Shown here one piece after another: positions 54,659 through 64,000 of a stretch of 64,000 bases of DNA. A program made the position numbers and the translations under genes. A model generated the notes under the pieces. That model was not told the DNA's origin and searched no databases. It was given only the letters and a program-made list of their open reading frames with translations. Position 1 is the first letter of the stretch. The number at the start of each line of letters is the position of its first letter. The stretch comes from Phytophthora colocasiae (lineage: Eukaryota; Oomycota; Peronosporomycetes; Peronosporales; Peronosporaceae). The DNA lies in contig JAGKQI010000102.1 of assembly GCA_018806915.1 (NCBI GenBank), positions 1,116,001 to 1,180,000 of the forward strand, in the 5' to 3' direction.

Positions 54659-55922
54659 TCAATCCAGCCACTGCTCTCGCATGGCTACCAGTCTTGACTC
54701 CGGAGCAGGAATCGCAAACTTGACATCAGCTATTTCGTCGATTTTGGCTCGAATTTCCGGCGTCAAGTTAGCGATGAAGTTGAGGGAGTCGAGATTTTCG
54801 TCAAGCTGAGCAACACTACATAGAGGCGCCAAGGATGACCGTCGAGACACGTTCGTTCGAAACGCACCATGCAATCGCTAGCTGAGCAAGGGTACACCCA
54901 ATCTCGTCTGCTATCGCAGTTAGCTTGTCTGCTTTCGCGACCTTCGTCTCGAAGCCATCGGCGACATAATTCATATACGACGACATCGACAAACGAGAGC
55001 CCTACCACCAAGCACGTCAAGCTTAGTATTTGTTAAGAGCACAGCGCTTATTTAAAGGACGCTTACCTCAGGAATCCCATTGCTGTATTTCCCGGACAAG
55101 ATACCAAATGCAAGTGGCGACCATGTAGTGAGTCCGTACCCGTATTTCTGGTTTTATTGAAATAAGCCAGGGTACAGGTTAGTTGACTATCGTAGGCGAT
55201 CGATGTGATCGCATTACGCACCTCGTACAGCACACCGTAGTCGATCTCTACACGCGAGCGTTCCAGGATGTGGTATTGCGGTTGATCGAAAGCCTGTATA
55301 CACACAAGTGCAACGTTCGACAGCGACATGCAAACATAATGGCACAGTAACAAGCTCTCACCGGTCGAATGAGCCCCAGGCGATCTGCGATCTCGCATGC
55401 TTCGATGATATCGCGGGCACTCCACTCACTGGTTCCCCAGTAGAATGCTTTCCCACTTTCGATCACGTAGTTCATCGCTCGTACAGTCTCCTCGATTGGT
55501 GTACACGGATCGGGTCGATGACAGAAGATGGTGTCGACATATTCCAGTCCCAAACGCTTGAGCGACGCCCTGATACCTTCCAGAACGTGTTTGCGACTGA
55601 GTCCCTGCTCGTTGGGTCCTGGTTTCTCGCTAGTGCCGTGTTTGGTTCCAAAGAAGATCTTGGTGCTCACAACGAGATCCTCTCGACTCCACACGCCCCT
55701 CTCAATGCCAGTAGCAATGATCTTCCCCATGAGCTCTTCTGATCGACCGCCGGCATAGGCTTCCGCGGTGTCAAAGAAATTGACTCCCCGCTTGAACGCA
55801 CGTTCCATGACGGCATACGACTTCTCAAAGTCCAATTGTGTGTTGAAGGTGACGAAGCTCCCAAACGAGAGCGTCGAAACCAGTAGCCCCGTGTTCCCAA
55901 GGAATCGGTACTTCATGGTCAT
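54659..55922 (-). pseudogene. Aldo-keto reductase, K+ channel beta-subunit type (AKR3), frameshifted near the C-terminus
   Basis: Exons on the minus strand: 55922-55362, 55293-55222, 55147-55067 and from 55001 down. Introns are 68, 74 and 65 nt, phase 0. It starts [21 protein letters not shown], with FFDTAEAYAGGRSE, DLVVSTKIFFG and IFCHRPD for the catalytic tetrad. In the last exon the frame reads to VILGAS and then ATG TAG (stop at 54816). The family sequence resumes +1 at VAQLDENLDSLNF and runs to a stop at 54659. Four extra bases around 54816-54823 would account for it. The truncated product would lack the last ~50 residues and part of the NADP-binding end. An alternative start at 55952 lies in a 25-bp tandem duplication. 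Confidence 0.82.
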
Positions 55923-55970
55923 TGCAAAAGCCTTGGTGATGGAACATTGCAAAAGCCTTGGTGATGGAAT
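55921..55970. repeat. 25-bp tandem duplication over the AKR3 start
   Basis: ATTGCAAAAGCCTTGGTGATGGAAC (25 bp; given as ATTGCAAAAGCCTTGG + TGATGGAAC) occurs at 55921-55945 and again at 55946-55970 with the last base T. It abuts the AKR3 start codon and creates an in-frame upstream ATG at 55952. Confidence 0.85.
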
Positions 55971-56022
55971 ACAATCAGGCTATATGAGAGGAATCTGAAG
56001 TTGAAGCTGTTGTTGATGCAGA

Positions 56023-56120
56023 GCACTTTTGGCATGATTGTGTAGGTGACGAGCTGCATCACTGCTGAAAAATGCAACTGGAATGATGCAGCTCGACACC
56101 TACACAATCACGCAAAGTGC
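56023..56120. promoter_or_regulatory. Inverted repeat shared by divergent AKR3 and AKR4 upstream regions
   Basis: Arms 56023-56060 and 56085-56120 are imperfect complements (GATGCAGCTCG then CACCTACACAATCA then AAGTGC on the AKR4 side) around a 24-bp spacer. They lie ~100 bp from the AKR3 start and ~130 bp from the AKR4 start. The layout suggests a head-to-head duplication that copied the promoter with the gene, or a regulator site between the two. Confidence 0.7.
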
Positions 56121-56250
56121 TGGTCTACCAATGGCATTGGCAAGGACGAGACAAGTCTGCGATTCGGGTCTCCAAAAACTCTCAGCCGAGCGGCACTGTC
56201 ATACTTTCATTTGCCTCGCCCCAAGCAAGCCACTCAAGCCAAATCTCACG

Positions 56251-57401
56251 ATGAGCCCTGCAACCAAGACTGCGCACAACATGAAGTACCGATTCCTCGG
56301 CAATACCGGTTTGCTGGTGTCCAAGTTCGCGTTCGGCAGCTTCGTGACGTTCAACACGCAGAACGATTTTGAGAAGACGTACGCCATCATGGAACACGCC
56401 TTCAAGAACGGTATCAACTTCTTTGACAACGCTGAGGCTTATGCTGACGGCGAGTCAGAGAGGTACATGGGCAAGATCATTAACGCCGGCATTGAGCGTG
56501 GACTCTGGGCCAGGGAGGACCTGGTCATCAGCACCAAGATCTTCTTCGGTGCTAAAATGTTCTCTGGAGGTGGCGGCCCTAACGACACAGGGCTAAGCCG
56601 AAAACACGTCGTAGAGGGCACGAAGGCAGCGCTCAAACGGTTCGGCCTTGACTACGTGGATCTGATCTTCTGTCATCGTCAAGACCCGTACACGCCCATG
56701 GAGGAGATTGTTCGTGCGATGAACTACGTCATCGAGCAAGGTTGGGCGTTCTACTGGGGTACCAGTGAGTGGACAGCGGCGGAGATCATGGAAGCTTGTG
56801 ATGTTGCAGACCGTCTTGGCCTCATCCGACCCGTGCGTTGTACTGTCCTGTCAATTACAGAACTTACTTAGATATGAATTTGTGCTACTGATTGTAGGCG
56901 TTCGACCAGACCCGCTATAACATTCTCGATCGTTCCCGCGTTGATTACGACTTTGTGAACCTGTACAAGAAGTACAATTACGGCGTCACAGCCTTCTACG
57001 CGCTTGCAGGTGGTGTGCTGACTGGCAAATACAGCAACGGCATCCCCAAGGGCTCGCGTCTCACGATTCCAGCGTTCACGAAAATGATCGAGAACGGTCT
57101 CGAGGAGAAGACCTCAAAGGCTCTACAGCTTGCTGAGATTGCCAAGGAGGTTGGCTGTTCCCTTCCCCAACTGGCAATCGCTTGGAGCGTCTCAAATGAG
57201 AATGTCTCGACAGTTCTGCTTGGTGCATCAAGGATTGAGCAGCTCGACGAAAACCTCAAGGCACTCGAGTTCGCCGACAAGATCACGCCGGAAATTCGTG
57301 CCAAGATCGATGCCATCGCGCAGTTCACACCGGAAGTGCCTCAAGTCCAGCCGATCGATCGTGCACGAAATCCGCACCAAATGGCTGTAAGAGCCAAATA
57401 A
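56251..57401 (+). CDS. Aldo-keto reductase, K+ channel beta-subunit type (AKR4), two exons
   Basis: Exons 56251-56832 and 56898-57401 give 361 residues. The 65-nt intron after LIRP lies at the same place and phase as in AKR2 and AKR3. The start is MSPATKTAHNMKYRF. Catalytic segments are [25 protein letters not shown] and LIFCHRQD. An insertion FSGGGGPND follows the Lys motif. The C-terminal end LGASRIEQLDENL is intact, followed by a longer tail (VPQVQPIDRARNP). It is head to head with AKR3 and distinct from the AKR1/AKR2 pair 32 kb to the left. NADPH-dependent reductase; substrate unknown. Confidence 0.93.
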
Positions 57402-57595
57402 TAGTCCATTTCCGTTGGCCTTCCGGTGATATTTTTAGTGAGATACCAAACATGATGTTGCCAAGAATACTTGCGCTTCAATGAGGTCTTATCACTGCCA
57501 TCAATGGTGGCGAGGTTGTGCCGTTGTTACAGTGCGACCTCAGTTAGCTTTCAGCCTTGTACAGTTGATATCCATCGACCACAGCACCTCAAAAG

Positions 57596-58267
57596 ATGTA
57601 TTCGACCAAGGTTCTCAACAAGAACATTGCGCAGAGCTACCTCACCATCGGCGATCCGTACCGAGATCCTCACCTGATTGAAGGCAAAAATTCGCGTCAC
57701 AAAGGTAAACAAATCCTGACAATCCCAGCGAAAAATACTTGCAATGGTTCCGGGTACTTCGACAAGAAGACCTACTCGTCAGATCCCCTGCAGGACAACA
57801 CGATGTACCTCAAGACTCAGCCGATGGACACGCGCAAGTCAGGTTTTGGGTCAAAGGATGCAAGTCGACGAGACGAATTCATGAGCCACGTTCGTACGGA
57901 GCAGTACCGCGAGACCCTGCACACGGAGATGAAAATTCTGGATAAGCAGAAGCAGAACGACCCGCCCGGTCTCTTTGATGAGCTCGACTCATTGAACCAG
58001 AGTCACCATTTCCCCGAGGGTCTTCAGGAGACCAAGCACCTTTACGACATCGGGCGATCGCAGAACACCGAGTTCAACCAGAAGTCGCACCGGGACACAT
58101 TCTACACGATGCGTGTGGGTAACTCGCAGTACAAACGCAACAATGGGCCGTTCATGCTCACTTCCGAGTCGATCGGCCTTGGTGCTGACGACGTCACCGG
58201 AAATCGCCCGAGTCCAAAAGGAGCGAGCACCAAGCAGTTCTACGACCATAGTCACTTGCACATTTAG
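57596..58267 (+). CDS. CFAP96-like flagellar protein (UPF0602 family)
   Basis: 223 residues, single exon. The start MYSTKVLNKNIAQSYLTIGD (P) YRDP and the block KGKQILTIPAKNT then GYFDKKTY resemble the UPF0602/C4orf47 (CFAP96) family: a short serine/threonine-poor protein of ciliary microtubules. The rest (HFPEGLQETKHLYDIGRSQN, TFYTMRVGNSQYKRNNGPFM) has no enzyme motif and looks like a microtubule-inner or axonemal protein. Biflagellate zoospores make such a gene expected here. The assignment is by motif memory; a hypothetical axonemal protein of another family remains possible. Confidence 0.6.
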   Translation: MYSTKVLNKNIAQSYLTIGDPYRDPHLIEGKNSRHKGKQILTIPAKNTCNGSGYFDKKTYSSDPLQDNTMYLKTQPMDTRKSGFGSKDASRRDEFMSHVRTEQYRETLHTEMKILDKQKQNDPPGLFDELDSLNQSHHFPEGLQETKHLYDIGRSQNTEFNQKSHRDTFYTMRVGNSQYKRNNGPFMLTSESIGLGADDVTGNRPSPKGASTKQFYDHSHLHI

Positions 58268-58403
58268 CTCCAGTGAGACCCACAGATGATGAGAACAATG
58301 ATTTATAAACTATGATCGGGATGTCTTGTCAAACACTTTTCATTGCAAAACAACAATCAGTCCAATCTTTGACTTTCCTTTTCTCTGATCCGTCCTTCAC
58401 TGC

Positions 58404-59768
58404 TCAGTCAATGGCTCGGGCCTTCTTGAGGCGGTCTACCAGTTCACCCGATCGCTGGAGCTCCTGAACATTATCATTCCCACCAACGCTCTTGCCTTTG
58501 ATGAAGAGATTGGGCACGGTAGACTGACGTGTCAATCGGAACAGGAAGGCCTGGATGGCCGCACCGTCTTCACGAGTGTCCAGCTCGAACACCACCGGCT
58601 TCGCACCAAGCCCCGCCAGCGTCTCCTTGGTCTTCTTACAGTAAGGGCAGTACGATTTGCTGAACAGGACCAGTGGGTTCTGGTTGATGGCGGTCCATAC
58701 GATATCCTCAGCGAGCGTGCCACTTTTCTCCAGCATTGTACGAAGCGTACCGGTCTGTTGCAGTTTCTGTACCTCACGCAGACCACCAATGTACTTGCCC
58801 TTGATGTACACAAGCGGGAGGGACTTGTGGCCAGTCAGCGCCTCCACTGCCTCTAACTCGTAGGGAATGTGATTGGCAAAGCCGATTTCCTTGGTACGCA
58901 CCGTTGTGCGGAACTTGTGGAGCATCTTCTGCACCTCTCTCTTCTCCGGGCAGTCCTTCTCCGAGATAATGACAACACTATGCGGCGTCTCGAGCACGTA
59001 GGTCAACTCCTCAAGACGCATCTTAGCCTCATAGTTGTCGTTTGTCTGCCTCTCTACGAACTCGACCTTCTCGAAGCTGATCTGGTAGTTGCGGTCTTCT
59101 TTGGCCATGAAACCAGCCGACATCTTCTTGGAGATGAACTCAACCGTGTGCCAGCCTTCTACTACACGTCCAAAAGTCGTGTAGCCAGGTCCGTCCTCGC
59201 TGGGCTTGTTTCTCTCCGTGTTGTCATGCAGCATAATAGCGAACTCAGTGTTTCCCGAGTCCGATTTGTGGCTGCGAGCAATGACCACCATTCTCTCGGT
59301 ACTAGGGGCACTGTACTCAACAGGTAGGTTACCGATGGGTGACTGCTTGTCAAAGAGGAAACCTCCTCCTTGCAGCACGAACTTGGGTTCGTTATAGTAG
59401 AAACCTGCGTCTTTGACATAGAATCCGCTGTCAACGAGTTTCTTGAAAGCCTCCACCGTTTTAGGAGCGTGTTCCGGATACAGATCCATCGTGAAAGTAC
59501 CGAACTTCGTGGTGAACTGCACCATTGTTTTATTGTAAAAGGGCGTGGACAGCACTGGGTGCATCTCTGAGCTCGAGAATTGCCACACGTGCACGAAGAT
59601 CATGAGGCTGAAGAACGTCACGACCGCGTACACCAGCGGCGCACCAAACCACGAGCCGGAGGAAGCAGGACGTCGACTTCCCGGACGTGAACGAGGCATA
59701 CTTTGTCCTCCCTCGGCGGCGTTCACCTCCGCATCGACAGGCACGCGGCGCTTGCTAGTAGCATCCAT
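58404..59768 (-). CDS. Membrane-anchored cyclophilin fused to two glutaredoxin domains
   Basis: 454 residues, single exon. Residues ~43-63 form one membrane helix after a short basic tail, so the rest likely faces the lumen or outside. Residues ~82-236 are a cyclophilin-type peptidyl-prolyl isomerase (FVLQGGGF, GNTEFAIML, TTFGRVVEGWHTVEFI), with the usual catalytic Arg region changed to FYYNEPKF. Residues ~245-345 are a glutaredoxin-like domain with CPEK (273-276) instead of CPYC and LPLVYIKGKYIGG. Residues ~356-452 are a full glutaredoxin with CPYC (374-377), TVPN (417-420) and GG (429-430). The three-domain order suggests coupling of disulphide exchange and proline isomerisation in secretory folding; that is inference. 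Divergent from PCID2, 135 bp apart. Confidence 0.9.
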   Translation of the reverse strand: MDATSKRRVPVDAEVNAAEGGQSMPRSRPGSRRPASSGSWFGAPLVYAVVTFFSLMIFVHVWQFSSSEMHPVLSTPFYNKTMVQFTTKFGTFTMDLYPEHAPKTVEAFKKLVDSGFYVKDAGFYYNEPKFVLQGGGFLFDKQSPIGNLPVEYSAPSTERMVVIARSHKSDSGNTEFAIMLHDNTERNKPSEDGPGYTTFGRVVEGWHTVEFISKKMSAGFMAKEDRNYQISFEKVEFVERQTNDNYEAKMRLEELTYVLETPHSVVIISEKDCPEKREVQKMLHKFRTTVRTKEIGFANHIPYELEAVEALTGHKSLPLVYIKGKYIGGLREVQKLQQTGTLRTMLEKSGTLAEDIVWTAINQNPLVLFSKSYCPYCKKTKETLAGLGAKPVVFELDTREDGAAIQAFLFRLTRQSTVPNLFIKGKSVGGNDNVQELQRSGELVDRLKKARAID

Positions 59769-59903
59769 GTTGATCGTATGCGATACAACAACTGACCTAC
59801 ATGTACAACTTGTTAAGTTGCTAAATTAAGTTGCTTGATGAACTTCAGTTAAGTTGCAATCCGCAACTTTAGTCAAGAACTAAAAGCTACAGAGGAGAAG
59901 AGG
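59769..59903. promoter_or_regulatory. Bidirectional promoter with three TTAAGTTGC repeats
   Basis: TTAAGTTGC occurs at 59813-59821, 59826-59834 and 59849-59857, with inverted GCAACTT at 59863-59869. CAACTT-GTT-AAGTTG (59806-59820) is a small palindrome. The region separates the cyclophilin-glutaredoxin start (59768) from the PCID2 start (59904). Confidence 0.5.
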
Positions 59904-61317
59904 ATGCAGCTAGCGGCGTTCGTGGACCGCGTGGGGGCGGCTATCGCCAACCAGGACGGTGAGGCGATGGCGCAGATGCTGAAGCTGATGGCAGGCTGCG
60001 CGACAGTGGATCTGCGCTCGCTGACGGTGCAGCAGGTTGCACAGACGTGCCACAACAAGTTGGCGCGCTTCGGCGTGTACGCTGATGTGGTGGCGGGCAT
60101 CATGGAGGCGCGTAAACACTTGGACTCGCAGAGCTTCGCGGACGCGTATAACGCTCAAATTGGTGCCGTCATGTACGAGTTCTATTGCAGGATATAGTAA
60201 GATCTAGAACGCTAATTGTTTGTTATTTGATGACTACAGCAAGTTTATGGAGATGTTCCGAGAGGAAACCAATTGGGTTATGCCTTTCTTGCACGAACTG
60301 TTCGTAGACACACGTCTGCTGGCTACGAGAGTGAGTAGGATGGAGAATGAGAAGGATGTTGGTACTGTGGCCTGATAATCTCTTTGGTGACTGTTTACAG
60401 GCTGACCACGAAGCATCAGAGAAGGCTGGAGACGAAATTCACGACAGTCTACGCAGTGCAGAGCAGCATCTGAAAAAGGGCTTTGCTATGGCAGCCAACG
60501 ATCGAGCCCCACCCGAACACAACAAGAAGATGGGAGCGCTCTTCATCGTGAACCAGCTCTTCAAGATCTACTTCAAGCTGAATATGATCCACTTGTGTCG
60601 TAATCTCATTCGCGCCGTGGAAGGCCCAGCGTTCCCTAAGTTTGAGCTTTTTAACAAAAGTGATAAGGTCACGTACCAGTACTACGTGGGTCGTATCTCC
60701 ATGTTCGAGGACCAGTACCAGAAGGCGGAAACGTGCCTTGACTACGCGTGGAAGCACTGCCACCGGGAGAAAACGCGCAACAAACGCATGATTCTGCAGT
60801 TCCTTGTGCCAGTGAAGCTGCTGCTGGGTGTCATGCCCTCGCCGAAGCTTCTGTCTGACTTTGCTCTGGAAGAGTACACGGGCCTCACGGATGCGATTCG
60901 GGACGGCAATCTCCATCTCTTCACGGAGTATCTGGCTCAGTATCAGGGCAAGTTCATCCAGCAGGGCGTGTATTTATTGATCGAGAAACTCCGCCTCTTG
61001 GTGCTGCGAAACCTGTTCAAGAAAGTGTACGTTTTTGCTGCCAAAGGTTTTTTCGTTTGCTGCGCTTACCAATAACTGGTCTCCTGTGTTGTCTTGATAG
61101 ATATTTGATCCAGCAAAATCACCAATTGCACATGCAAGACTTCCAGTTGGCATTGCACGTTGCTACTGGACACTCCATGGACATGGATGAGATCGAGTGC
61201 GTCATCACCAACCTCATTTTCAAGGGCTACATCAAGGGATATATGTCGCACACGAAGAAGATCCTCGTAGTCAGCAAGACGCAGCCTTTTCCTCCGATCG
61301 TGGATGTATCCAGTTAG
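59904..61317 (+). CDS. PCID2: PCI-domain protein PCID2 / Thp1-like, TREX-2 subunit
   Basis: Exons 59904-60196, 60240-60330, 60401-61026 and 61101-61317 give 408 residues (human 399). Introns are 43, 70 and 74 nt; the first is very short. PCID2/Thp1 is a core of TREX-2, which links transcription to mRNA export at the nuclear pore. Typical segments are FVNQLFKIYFKLN-like VNQLFKIYFKLNMIHLCRNL, VTYQYYVGRISMFEDQYQKA, RMILQFLVPVKLLLG and the C-terminal winged helix (VYLIQQNHQLHMQDFQLAL, ITNLIFKGYIKGYMSH) of the PCI domain. The splice-restored reading KKVYLIQQ supports the last intron. The 3' end is only 48 bp from that of the convergent kinesin gene. Confidence 0.94.
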
Positions 61318-61365
61318 GTAAGACTAACGAATTCATAGCTGGCCGGGATTGGTTTTTAGAATCCA

Positions 61366-64000
61366 TCACTTCTGCACCATTGTTCGCATCATGGCTTCCA
61401 GCTCCACTCGACGTGCTCGCTTATATTCTTCAATAAACTCCTGTCGAGTCTTACCCGATGGATTATCGCCTGAATCAGACCCAACCAGTTTCAGAATGGA
61501 TGACGCCCTCACCAGCTCTGACTGCGAAGCGGCCTCCAGCTGACGAGTTGGTTGAGATCTCATAATTGTATTAGCACGGCTTCTCCTGCTGCCAACGACT
61601 ACTTCGTCGGGTGGACTATGGCTTGCAGTTGGTGGCGATGGAGTGCGGCGTCTGGTAGGTTGCTGCGACGCAGACTGCGTGGATCCGTGCTTTATTACCT
61701 GTTCCCGCGCTGAGCCTGGCGAGCTTTCTACAAGAACAGGGAGAACATTTTTCACAGATGGGGCTTCTTGCCGATCAACTGGGGACTGGCCATTTAGTTT
61801 TCGTTCACCAAGTGCCGCCCCTGGGCCCGGATGTGTATCGCGCAAGCGTTGTGGGACCGCTACAAGTTGTCGGCGGAGCCTCGTCTCGACAGCCCACGAC
61901 CTGGTAACGGTTGGCCGCCCTGCTGCAGAGCCGAAGTGAGCCCAATAACTGAAAAGTACGAAGCGCTTGGTTACGTACAATTTGGGTCCCCCATTGCAGT
62001 ATCGCTTGCACTGGTACCTGTGTTTTGGGCTTCCATTTCCGCCTCGAGCATCCAGTTCAAGCGAGCCTCTTTCGACTGGAGCTGGCTTTCAAGCGTCGTC
62101 AATTGATCTGTCGGCTGCTCAGTAGCATCAACTGTTTGGTCTGTCGAAGCATGGAAATGGCGAGCACTTGCACTAATACTTGTGGGTGTAGGTTTCAGCA
62201 TTTGTCTCGCTGAGAACTGCTGCGGCGACATCTTCACTGCAACCCCTCCAGCTTTGATGCTTTTGTTGCTGATCCGTTCGCTCCTGAAGAATACCGGTCA
62301 GACCATTGTCGAAAGATTGAAGAAGTGAAAAGCTTACCTCTCCACTAAACGCGAACGCTCTGACTGTTGTAGTAACTCCTTCAAGCGACGATTTTCTTCC
62401 ACTAACGCAGCGTTTGCATCCCTAGACGTACCTCCTGCAGCTTCATTTGGTCTCTGATTTGCTTTTCGCAGAAGCTCTCGAAGACGATTTACCTCAGCCT
62501 GCACAGCTCGATGGTAAGTAAAGCAAAAAAAAAGATTGAATACGCTTCGAGACTTACGCGCATTGCTTGGATTTGGCGCTCGTAGTACAATCGCTGCTCT
62601 CCAAGCATCTCATTACTGAATAAACTACGCCGAACGGGGCGACAGCGGATGGCTTTCAAGCGCTCAGCAAACCGTAGCGTGGCAAACGACTCCTCCAAAC
62701 TGCCTTTCGAAGGACTGATAGTCACGATGAACGCCGTTCGCCCCGATCCCTGTAGACACGGCTGCAGCAGGCGCGTCAAGACTGAGTCTCGAAACGGGAC
62801 ATGGGATCTCTCTTTCTGCGTGAGAGCCAACACGCAGTTCGTAAGCGCAGACAAGCTCCTGTTGATCGAAGCCAACTCGCTCGCGTATTTATCAGTCAAT
62901 TCACTCCCATTGACATGCCACTTCTCGGACCCTCTGCATCCACAACGAACAATTAGGTGAGTACTTGTCCGCTTCTACATTATGCCGACGAAGTTTTCTC
63001 ACGCTAGATCCACGAAGAAAAGCCGTGAAAGACGGGTCTTCTTGACGGTATTCTTGCTGGACTCAGCATCTGCAAAGGTTTTACGTAGCGTGATCTGAAA
63101 TACTGCGTGTCCTCGACTGCTGAATTGGTTGTACAAGTTATCTCGGACTTCTCGATGAAGCAAACCCTGTACAATGACGAAAGTGCCATTAACTTTAAAT
63201 GTGGAGTATTCAACACGAAGTAAGCTTTACCTCACGAAACGCTTGAAGCAATTCTGCTTTACTGTTCACAGTGCGAGATGTCATGCCGTCGACGAACACT
63301 GACCCATCTAGTTTTTGCCGAATTTGAAGACATTTTGTATCCTTCGCGCTCACCGAACTGTTCCAGCGGGCTCGTTGTGTTTGCGATCCATTGTTTGGTG
63401 CACTAGGTTTGGAATCTGGAGAGTGACTCCCCTTCCCGTTCGCGATCATCTCTGGCGAAAGAATATCAAAAATCTTCTCGTTGTAAATCTATCAGACAAA
63501 GCAAACCGGGGTCAATAATAATGCTGCCAGCGCATTTGAGCTAACAATGGTCGCACCTCTATGAAAGAACAATAAACAGTAAACGCCTCCCCTGTTGTCC
63601 CATGTTTTCTGCGTTCTATCTCGGTGAACAGCCTGTCGATGCTTCTTGGAACTACTCCATAGTTTGTTGGAGTCAGCCCCAGTGCGTCTTTATCCTTTCT
63701 TTCGTCACGCTGTAGGCCACTCATAGCTGGTGAAATGAAAAAAAAGTTAGCTTTGTCCGGACAAGTGCCCACCTGAAATCAAATTCAAACCACGACACAC
63801 TGTGCGTTTTCCCCGTTCCTGTTTGTCCGCTGCAGGCACAGATACAAACAACACTTTCAGATGTAGCAAAGAGTACTAAACTCCAGATTGGTGGTAACTT
63901 ACTATGCGAATACGCTGCAATCAAAGCCAGCAATTAGAGCGTCGACGCTCTCTGGATCGAACAAATTGCACGAAGGAAACATGTTGACATTCATTCCTGT
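61366..64000 (-). CDS. Kinesin motor protein, N-terminus beyond the right edge
   Basis: Exons on the minus strand: 64000-63903 (partial), 63829-63801, 63726-63557, 63488-63231, 63166-63003, 62933-62558, 62498-62338, 62283-61979 and 61922-61366. Introns are 54-74 nt and all join in frame. Motor hallmarks are FAYGQTGTGKTHTMSG (P-loop, spliced over three exons), FIEIYNEKIFDIL, SSRGHAVFQI (switch I), FFVDLAGSEK (switch II) and SINRSLSALTNCVLAL. A coiled-coil-prone neck (EVNRLRELLRKAN, EENRRLKELLQQSER) follows. The tail is low complexity with SR/SP and basic clusters and no recognised cargo domain. An ATP-driven microtubule motor; the subfamily cannot be decided without the first exons. Confidence 0.93.

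Overview
The window looks like a chromosomal segment of an oomycete, most likely Phytophthora or a close relative. The evidence is mixed. Genes are compact, with few short introns (43-95 nt, GT-AG). A fungal-type elongation factor 3 gene sits beside flagellar (CFAP96-like), WASH-complex and tandem tyrosine-kinase-like (TKL) kinase genes. A DUF6818-type Myb-like gene and oomycete-style Copia and Gypsy retroelements are also present. The species cannot be named from the sequence alone.

Left third (1-21 kb): a retroelement-rich block built around pyruvate phosphate dikinase (PPDK). Two nearly identical PPDK genes lie head to head (minus-strand start at 3204, plus-strand start at 12225). A decayed third copy (3798-4095) lies between them. 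Both large copies are split by different Copia-type elements: copy 1 at 1839 by an element that runs off the left edge, copy 2 at 13842 by a complete 4.76-kb element with identical 129-bp LTRs and a 5-bp target duplication. Between the PPDK genes sits a 5.7-kb Gypsy-like LTR element (5126-10857) that keeps gag, zinc knuckles and an integrase chromodomain-like tail but has no protease, reverse transcriptase or integrase core. Its interior is packed with a GAACG/CGTTC sequence motif. A LINE 3' relic follows near 20.3-20.9 kb.

Middle (21-47 kb): two aldo-keto reductases of the potassium-channel-beta type (21521, 23183), a cramped/TKI1-like SANT protein, an RCC1-repeat protein, a membrane RING-H2 protein, an atypical dual-specificity phosphatase lacking its catalytic arginine, DNA polymerase kappa with two ubiquitin-binding zinc fingers, a TA-flanked MITE, EF-3, the PP2A activator PTPA, and a DUF6818-like gene. 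Gene-poor stretches at 30.8-33.7, 40.6-42.9 and 44.3-47.6 kb hold mostly decayed sequence.

Right (47-64 kb): a gene-dense run. It contains strumpellin (WASHC5), a TKL pseudokinase-kinase gene with one reading-frame break, a second pair of aldo-keto reductases head to head around a shared inverted repeat, a CFAP96-like flagellar protein, a membrane-anchored cyclophilin fused to two glutaredoxin domains, PCID2 (TREX-2), and most of a kinesin whose N-terminus lies beyond the right edge.

The genes do not form one pathway. The recurring theme is local duplication (PPDK x3, aldo-keto reductase x4) followed by insertion or frameshift damage, with unusual palindromes in several of the upstream regions. 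Exon boundaries were placed by reading splice signals and frame by eye.
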